NCBI GenBank assembly: GCA_944989445.1
Contig: CALYLW010000326.1
Span: 107,001 to 171,000 of the forward strand
Direction of reading: 5' to 3'
From: Ampullaceana balthica
Lineage: Eukaryota > Mollusca > Gastropoda > Lymnaeidae
DNA length: 64,000 bases
The notes below the pieces were generated by a model. The model was not told the DNA's origin. It ran no database searches and saw only the letters and a list, made by a program, of their open reading frames with translations. A program made the translations under genes and the position numbers. This document shows positions 59,801 to 64,000 of the stretch, piece after piece (position 1 is the stretch's first letter; the number at the start of each line of letters is the position of its first letter).

Positions 59801-62800
59801 GGGGTTGCCTACGGCGCCCCCTTTATTTTTTTATTTTTACTATTAACCACCATCTAATTCTCTTTTTAAATCCCTTATATTAACTTCGAAATCTTGTCTT
59901 CGTACGTCGGTCGGGCGAAAAAAGAAAAGTAAAAAATGACCCACTTCCTGTGATGCGATCGAGCTAAAATTTGGCACATGGACCCTTCTCACCTAACAAT
60001 GCATCGTATCAAAATTTCATATCGATCGATCGTATGGTAATTGAGTTAATGCATTTTTAGTTTATCCTAATATAAGATATGTAATTCAAATTCACGGTTT
60101 GTTATTGTTTTTTTTCCACGTGTGAGTTTGAGTTGACGCTTTGCCGCGACCCATCGAAGTACCGGCGTGCTTTTGTTTACATTTTACGTGTCACGCTGAG
60201 CTCGGACCAGCGATCGGTGACCAGACTCCCCCCCCCCAGGGTTATGAAGCAAAGTTGAGTTAACACAGATTCAGTCTGTAAATGTTTGACGCGTTTAAAA
60301 ATAATCAACACTGTTAGTTATGTCTCATATTTAAGGGATTTATAGTCAAAAACTTTGTTTTTACGGGTTTGTTTTATTACAATGTTCCCTTTTCCAAAAT
60401 TAAAATATGAGCGAAAACAATGACGTCATATAATATTTTTTTAATTTGCACACCTTATGATGCTTTGGTGCAGTAATTTGGTTTTCCCTGCTTTCTAAAA
60501 TTAGTAGCGTCAGGACTGACTGACAGACACTACTGACTTGCGTGACAATTGCAAATTATATAGTTTTATAGTTTCCCCAAAAAATGATATATCTGATCTC
60601 AAGTTATTCTAAACTTGGGCGACTCCTTTTATGTCTGTGACCTACTCAGTGTAAACTTTTTGTTGTGACAGATGTAGCAAAGGGTGTTATTCAATTTTTT
60701 AAAATGTGGGTTAACTCTAAAATACACAGTTAAATTGTAAAGATGCTTGAAAAATATAAATAAATCACTACTTAAATCTCTCTTTTTACTAACATAATTT
60801 TTCATTTACTAATATATATTAATCTATTTACTAACTGTTTTTCATCAAAGCTGAACTGGAAGAGGTTGTTGGTGATCTTGGCTCCACTCTGTCCAGAAAA
60901 GACATACATGCAGTCCCTGGCCACAGCAAGAGCAAAGTTACAACAGGTAGGTGGGATATCTCCACTTTGGTGGACCTTGAGGGAAACAGATTTATTCAAG
61001 TACTTGTTGAAACAGATATATTCAAGTACTTGTTGAAACAGATTTATTCAAGTACTTGTTGAAACAGATTTATTCAAGTACTTGTTGAAACAGATTTATT
61101 CAAGTACTTGTTGAAACAGATTTATTCAAGTACTTGTTGAAGCAGATTTATTCAAGTACTTGTTGAAACAGATTTATTCAAGTACTTGTTGAAACAGATT
61201 TATTCAACTACTTGTTGAAACAGATTTATTCAAGTACTTGTTGAAACAGATTTATTCAAGTACTTGTTGAAACAGATTTATTCAAGTACTTGTTGAAGCA
61301 GATTTATTCAAGTACTTGTTGAAACAGATTTATTCAAGTACTTGTTGAAACAGATTTATTCAAGTACTTGTTGAAACAGATTTATTCAAGTACTTGTTGA
61401 AACAGATTTATTCAAGTACTTGTTGAAGCAGATTTATTCAAGTACTTGTTGAAACAGATTTATTCAAGTACTTGTTGAAACAGATTTATTCAACTACTTG
61501 TTGAAACAGATTTATTCAACTACTTGTTGAAACAGATTTATTCAACTACTTGTTGAAACAGATTTATTCAAGTACTTGTTGAAACAGATTTATTCAAGTA
61601 CTTGTTGAAACAGATTTATTCAAGTACTTGTTGAAACAGATTTATTCAACTACTTGTTGAAACAGATTTATTCAACTACTTGTTGAAACAGATTTATTCA
61701 AGTACTTGTTGAAACAGATTTATTCAAGTACTTGTTGAAACAGATTTATTCAAGTACTTGTTGAAACAGATTTATTCAAGTACTTGTTGAAACAGATTTA
61801 TTCAAGTACTTGTTGAAACAGATTTATTCAACTACTTGTTGAAACAGATTTATTCAAGTACTTGTTGAAACAGATTTATTCAACTACTTGTTGAAACAGA
61901 TTTATTCAACTACTTGTTGAAACAGATTTATTCAAGTACTTGTTGAAACAGATTTATTCAACTACTTGTTGAAACAGATTTATTCAACTACTTGTTGAAA
62001 CAGATTTATTCAAGTACTTGTTGAAACAGATTTATTCAAGTATTTGTTGTTAAAGACTCTGCACAAAAATATCAAACAAGAGATATGTGATCCGTTTTAA
62101 AGTAGGCCCCATGACAGCTGGAGTTTAATGTGCATTTAATGTTTGATGACATTTAATTGTTAAGGAGTTTTCATCTTGATATCACACATGAAATTTATTT
62201 GCTAAGTAGTTTTTATCTTGATGTCACACATGACATTTAATTGTTAATTTGTTTTTATCTTGATGTCAAGCATTTAGTGTACAGTTTACAACCAGCATTC
62301 ATTAGATATTTCACAAACATGTCCACAGCGATTTTGTTGACCTGCCAGGTTTTTGGTAGATGTTCTTTATTAGCTTTTTGAAACTGATTTAAATAGCAAC
62401 ACAAAACCAATGAAAACCCTGCAGTTACATAATTCAAAGTTTACAGAAAATCACTATACTTCTTCCCATCCTTTGACTTCTCCAATCAGTGAGATCGTCC
62501 ACATGTCGTTGAGCCTTGCATTTCCATCATAGCCAGCAAATATCCATAGTTTGCCATCATAAACCGCGGCTCCGTGTGCGGCACGGGCTACAGGCAAGCG
62601 TTGTGTTCTGGGAACAGTGCGACTGTTCACTTTGTTGGGAAGAGGGTCTCGAAGGTCATCTCTGGTGATATAATAGCCAGAGCTAATTGAAGCATTAGGG
62701 TTTAATTGACCACTGAAAAAACTTATAAAAATCAAGATAAAATAAAAAATTAAAACTTTAAGTGGCGCCTATTAAAATTTCAAGGTGAATAAAACCTAAA

Positions 62801-63015
62801 TTATGTTTCAGTTTAAAATGGAATAAAAAATGTAGGCCTATTCCTTATGTTTGTTGAATAAAATTATTCTATTTTTAAATGAGACTAATAATTACATGAC
62901 TCATACCTGGAGTCGAACTTCCACTCTATCCACTGACCAGTGTTAAACTTGTACTCAAATAGGTCATTCTTGTTGGTCAGATTACAGTTGGAATGAATAT
63001 CTCCAGTATAACCAC
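47664..63015 (-). CDS. LZTR1 (kelch and double BTB-BACK CUL3 adaptor), 5' end outside the window
   Basis: Seventeen exons on the - strand: 63015-62907, 62712-62460, 60975-60836, 58796-58650, 57989-57935, 57674-57564, 56720-56619, 56087-56001, 55022-54905, 54187-54123, 53807-53691, 52443-52284, 51287-51112, 50537-50388, 50052-49999, 49214-49134, 47807-47664. They total 2069 nt, in phase throughout, encoding the last 688 residues. Order: five kelch repeats ([63 protein letters not shown]), BTB1 ([10 protein letters not shown]), BACK1, BTB2 ([17 protein letters not shown]), BACK2. The domain order and near-identical motifs identify LZTR1, which with cullin-3 ubiquitinates RAS-family GTPases such as RIT1 and MRAS. 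The N-terminal kelch exons and promoter lie beyond 64000. Several splice sites carry tandem decoys (see findings). Confidence 0.93.
47895..48060. repeat. Degenerate short repeat
   Basis: Several imperfect copies of AGTATTCAACAAAGATGGTT in the last LZTR1 intron. Confidence 0.7.
48230..48403 (-). repeat. 32-bp repeat related to the neighbouring donor array
   Basis: About five copies of a 32-bp unit with AATCTAATGACTTACTTTAA. On the - strand each includes AAAGTAAGTCATTAG, the same donor core as the 40-41-bp array next to it. Confidence 0.88.
48404..49133 (-). repeat. 40-41-bp minisatellite built on the exon 49134-49214 donor
   Basis: Eighteen copies. On the - strand each reads ATCATTGTGCACCATTTCAC, then TAAA|GTAAGTCATTAG, that is, the last codons of the exon (IIVHHFTK) plus its donor. 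Copies nearest the exon have GTGCACC (41 bp); distal ones have GTGACC (40 bp). Two copies near 48990-49060 have lost the GT (AATAAGTC). Confidence 0.96.
49134..49214 (-). CDS. LZTR1 exon, BACK2
   Basis: 27 codons, phase 0. Acceptor ACCCTTTAG|ATCCTT, donor CACTAAA|GTAAGT. It encodes [20 protein letters not shown] then IVHHFTK, nearly the LZTR1 consensus. Confidence 0.93.
49735..49853. repeat. 30-bp tandem repeat, four copies
   Basis: CATCTACTGACTCTACTCTG plus TTCATTTGAT, four times. Confidence 0.95.
49999..50052 (-). CDS. LZTR1 exon, start of BACK2
   Basis: 18 codons, phase 0: [18 protein letters not shown]. Acceptor CATGGCCAG|GCGTTC, donor ATACAG|GTAGGT. Confidence 0.92.
50388..50537 (-). 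CDS. LZTR1 exon, BTB2
   Basis: 50 codons, phase 0: [20 protein letters not shown], then [17 protein letters not shown]. Acceptor GAATTTCAG|ATTGCC, donor CTTCAG|GTGAGT. Confidence 0.95.
50880..51111 (-). repeat. 36-bp minisatellite built on the exon 51112-51287 donor
   Basis: Six copies follow the real donor at 36-bp spacing. On the - strand each reads CCACAGGACAATTTAGTCA, then (A/G)T|GTAAGTGTAAGCTGA, copying the exon end that encodes PQDNLVN. Five keep GTAAGT; the farthest has GCAAAT. Confidence 0.96.
51112..51287 (-). CDS. LZTR1 exon, BTB2 start
   Basis: 176 nt, phase 1 to 0. Acceptor TTGTTGCAG|GTAACT, donor GTCAAT|GTAAGT. It encodes [37 protein letters not shown] and [10 protein letters not shown]. 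Confidence 0.95.
51288..52283 (-). other. LZTR1 intron, nothing recognised
   Basis: About 1 kb of AT-rich intronic DNA without repeat arrays or element termini that I can identify. Confidence 0.5.
52284..52443 (-). CDS. LZTR1 exon, BACK1 end and linker
   Basis: 160 nt, phase 0 to 1. Acceptor TGTTGCAG|GGCTTC, donor CTAGCAA|GTGAGT. It encodes [18 protein letters not shown] and [14 protein letters not shown]. Confidence 0.93.
52536..53008. mobile_element. Candidate MITE with AACGTTTAATGCC inverted ends
   Basis: AACGTTTAATGCC (52536-52548) and GGCATTAAACGTT (52996-53008) are perfect inverted repeats enclosing 473 bp. GGTAATGCGCGCCT occurs twice near the left end. No coding capacity of note. Confidence 0.65.
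53691..53807 (-). CDS. LZTR1 exon, BACK1
   Basis: 39 codons, phase 0. Acceptor CCTTCCAG|CTCCAA, donor TTAAAG|GTATGT. It encodes [19 protein letters not shown], ending [11 protein letters not shown]. Confidence 0.92.
53784..53935 (-). repeat. 80-bp duplication spanning an LZTR1 acceptor
   Basis: Sequence around the acceptor of exon 53691-53807, with 24 exon bases, is repeated 80 bp away (from 53864). In the intronic copy the acceptor CAG has become CAT. Confidence 0.92.
54123..54187 (-). CDS. LZTR1 exon, BTB1-BACK1 junction
   Basis: 65 nt, phase 1 to 0: [20 protein letters not shown] then LQ. Acceptor TATGTTACAG|GTCAAG, donor TTACAG|GTAGAA. Confidence 0.88.
54345..54790 (+). mobile_element. 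LINE reverse-transcriptase tail fragment
   Basis: On the + strand, antisense to LZTR1: [53 protein letters not shown], then an Arg/Lys/Gly-rich end. It matches the C-terminal part of the 15270-16285 element ([39 protein letters not shown]). Truncated at both ends. Confidence 0.9.
54905..55022 (-). CDS. LZTR1 exon, BTB1 end
   Basis: 118 nt, phase 0 to 1. Acceptor TTGCCTTTCAG|CAAGCT, donor AAGAAAG|GTCAGT. It encodes [20 protein letters not shown] then KIHPGKK. Confidence 0.92.
55540..55745 (-). mobile_element. Partial inverted copy of the AAATCCCTTATA family
   Basis: On the - strand it contains AATGTCGCGTTTAAACATAA and TATGTCTCATATATAAGGGA, matching the ends of the 6932 and 59868 copies. Confidence 0.55.
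56001..56087 (-). CDS. LZTR1 exon, BTB1 middle
   Basis: 29 codons, phase 0: [29 protein letters not shown]. Acceptor TTTTTCAAG|GATCAG, donor GCACAG|GTTAGA. Confidence 0.92.
56285..56459. mobile_element. Short hAT-like MITE with perfect target duplication
   Basis: Starts CAATGTTCCCTCTAAAATTC and ends AAAGGGACATTT. It is flanked by TCCAGTAC on both sides (56277-56284 and 56460-56467). 175 bp, in an LZTR1 intron. Confidence 0.85.
56619..56720 (-). CDS. LZTR1 exon, BTB1 start
   Basis: 34 codons, phase 0: [34 protein letters not shown]. Acceptor ATTCTTCAG|TTCTCC, donor GGTGTG|GTCAGT. Confidence 0.94.
56953..57520. repeat. 74-bp minisatellite
   Basis: About seven and a half copies with TAGATTTACTTCATGTACAA, GACATGTGCACACTGAGATG and TACATTTTGAAGATAC. 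The last copy near 57480 is decayed. Confidence 0.95.
57564..57674 (-). CDS. LZTR1 exon, last kelch repeat
   Basis: 37 codons, phase 0: [37 protein letters not shown]. Acceptor TTATCTAG|ATCCCT, donor TTCCAG|GTGAGT. Confidence 0.95.
57935..57989 (-). CDS. LZTR1 exon, kelch linker
   Basis: 55 nt, phase 2 to 0: (C)[18 protein letters not shown]. Acceptor TTCTTCCAG|TTTTGA, donor AGTGAG|GTAAGT. Confidence 0.9.
58650..58796 (-). CDS. LZTR1 exon, kelch repeat
   Basis: 147 nt, phase 2 to 2: [43 protein letters not shown]. Acceptor TACTGTCAG|ATGGAC, donor ACATTG|GTATGT. Confidence 0.95.
58828..59185. repeat. 15-bp minisatellite
   Basis: About 24 copies of TTGGGATTAGCAATG with variants (CTATG, AAAGT, ATTTT) that themselves repeat in order over a 120-bp block (58915 and 59035). 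Confidence 0.95.
59868..60341 (+). mobile_element. Uninterrupted copy of the AAATCCCTTATA family
   Basis: AAATCCCTTATATTAACTTC at the left, ATATTTAAGGGATTT at the right, 474 bp. The internal GTATCAAAATTTCATATCG and TTTTTAGTTTAT blocks match 6932-8171, and the latter is where the hAT element landed in that copy. Confidence 0.75.
60405..60570. repeat. Dispersed repeat, copy 2
   Basis: Same ordered blocks as 22905-23060 (AATGACGTCATATAATAT; TTTGGTTTTCCCTGCTTTCT; GACTTGCGTGACAATTGCAA). It adjoins the AAATCCC element. Confidence 0.8.
60836..60975 (-). CDS. LZTR1 exon, kelch repeat
   Basis: 140 nt, phase 0 to 2: [40 protein letters not shown]. Acceptor TTCCCTCAAG|GTCCAC, donor AAAACA|GTTAGT, with the frame restored as CA+A. 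Confidence 0.93.
60985..62048 (-). repeat. 26-bp minisatellite abutting an LZTR1 acceptor, about 41 copies
   Basis: The + strand unit is GAAACAGATTTATTCAAGTA then CTTGTT; a minor variant has CAACTA. On the - strand each unit reads CTGTTTCAACAAG, close to the real acceptor CTGTTTCCCTCAAG, which lies only about 9 bp from the array edge. Confidence 0.96.
62460..62712 (-). CDS. LZTR1 exon, kelch repeat
   Basis: 253 nt, phase 2 to 0: [35 protein letters not shown]. Acceptor TTTTTTCAG|TGGTCA, donor GAAGAA|GTATAG. The insert [18 protein letters not shown] before the kelch core is longer than I expect for vertebrate LZTR1. Confidence 0.9.
62907..63015 (-). CDS. LZTR1 first exon in the window, kelch repeat
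   Basis: 109 nt, phase 1 to 2: [33 protein letters not shown]. Acceptor CTCTTTCAG|GTGGTT, donor GACTCCAG|GTATGA. Earlier kelch exons lie outside the window. Confidence 0.94.
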
Positions 63016-63040
63016 CTGAAAGAGAAATATTCAACGTGTA

Positions 63041-63112
63041 ATCAAATAGGTCATTCTTGTTGGTCAGATTACAGTTGGAATGGATTTATCCAGTATAACC
63101 ACCTGAAAGAGA
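63041..63112 (-). pseudogene. Partial duplicate of the preceding LZTR1 exon and its acceptor
   Basis: A second copy, 87 bp away, contains the first ~60 bases of exon 62907-63015 plus an intact CTCTTTCAG|GTGGTT acceptor. Its frame reads GYTG then TAA, and it has no donor. Confidence 0.92.
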
Positions 63113-63177
63113 AATCTCTTCATTACCCCACTAAGAACTGTTCCCACATAGTCATAACTTTTCTATGACCGACTGAT

Positions 63178-63465
63178 AGCCTTCACTAAACATTTGACCC
63201 AGCCAAACGTCATGTGTGTAGAGACATGTTGAGACAGGGAGTGGTCTACAGCAAGTAGGGGGATGGGACTGATGGCCTTCACTAAACATTTGACCCAGCC
63301 AAACGTCATGTGTGTAGAGACATGTTGAGACAGGGAAAGGTCTACAGCAAGTAGGGGGATGGGACTGATGGCCTTCACTAAACATTTGACCCAGCCAAAC
63401 GTCATGTGTGTGGAGACATGTTGAGACAGGGAAGTGGTCTACAGTTAGTAGGGGGATGGGACTGA
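63178..63465. repeat. 96-bp tandem repeat, three copies
   Basis: CTTCACTAAACATTTGACCC begins copies at 63181, 63277 and 63373, with AAGTAGGGGGATGGGACTGA at each end. Confidence 0.95.
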
Positions 63466-63599
63466 TGCCATGTCATTAGTTTTTTTATTTAGTAGAGATT
63501 CTGATATGAAATGAATTTTCTTTCCTCAAAGCTAATTCTGACTCCAGCCATTATTTTAAACAGTCACAGATTTTTCTTAAAGTTTGGTTGTATGAAGTG

Positions 63600-63895
63600 T
63601 CAAGGTGTGTGTATACAATGGAAACCTGATTAATGTAATAAGACATATGATTACTGTAAGATGACATATGATTATTGTAATAAGACATGATTACTGTAAT
63701 AAGACATAACTGTAAGATGACATATGATTACTGTAAGATGACATATGATTATTGTAATAAGACATGATTACTGTAATAAGATAAATGATTACCATAATAA
63801 GACTTATGATTACTGTAATAAGACAAATGATTACTGTTATAAGACAAATGATTACTGTTATAAGACATATGATCACTGTTATAAGACATGCTGTC
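63600..63895. repeat. About 21-bp degenerate minisatellite
   Basis: About thirteen imperfect copies of ATGATTACTGTAATAAGACA. Confidence 0.9.
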
Positions 63896-64000
63896 TTTCA
63901 AATTAAAATTTCAAATTATTTACAAAGAATAAAAGTTTCATTTAATTTAAAAAATAATTTATATGCATACATAGTACCTAAATATTCCCATTCAAAATTG

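Overview
This is animal nuclear DNA: AT-rich, intron-bearing, no operons or ribosome-binding sites, and dense with minisatellites and transposon relics. The mix (non-LTR elements whose last domain is a CxxC/H-type zinc finger, a Penelope-like relic, tRNA-headed SINEs, hAT and other MITEs) plus an M13 metallopeptidase suggests a lophotrochozoan, most likely a gastropod mollusc; that taxonomic call is inference.

Two real protein genes converge. (1) On the + strand, 5944-31918, a complete neprilysin-like (M13) type II membrane metallopeptidase can be assembled from 14 exons. All phases agree, giving 729 residues with HEISH, E-D-I-S-D and a C-terminal CIIWK. (2) On the - strand, 63015 down to 47664, the last 17 coding exons of LZTR1 (five kelch repeats, then BTB-BACK twice) are all in phase. 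The first kelch exons and the promoter lie beyond base 64000. The genes are functionally unrelated: the first would cut extracellular peptides, the second is a CUL3 adaptor for RAS-family GTPases. Between their 3' ends lies a 12-kb array of about 310 copies of a 39-bp unit (32148-44230). The huge open frames in that array are artefacts of a stop-poor unit divisible by three.

Layout: 1-5.9 kb intergenic minisatellites and MITEs; 5.9-31.9 kb the M13 gene, whose introns hold SINEs, hAT elements, a four-copy MITE family, two LINE fragments, a Penelope relic and about ten minisatellites; 32.1-44.2 kb the giant array; 44.3-47.6 kb flank with a small hAT element and minisatellites; 47.7-64 kb LZTR1.

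The most unusual observation is that several intronic minisatellites were seeded on splice junctions. Three arrays have units made of the last bases of an exon plus its GTAAGT donor (M13 exon 11; LZTR1 exons at 51112 and 49134). One array consists of copies of a region containing a 3' splice acceptor (M13 exon 12). Two further acceptors are duplicated once (LZTR1 exons ending at 53807 and 63015). Splicing machinery therefore meets rows of near-identical decoy sites, and each donor decoy leads straight into an in-frame stop. Exon models rest on frame continuity, GT/AG sites and family motifs read by eye; no alignment or RNA evidence was available.
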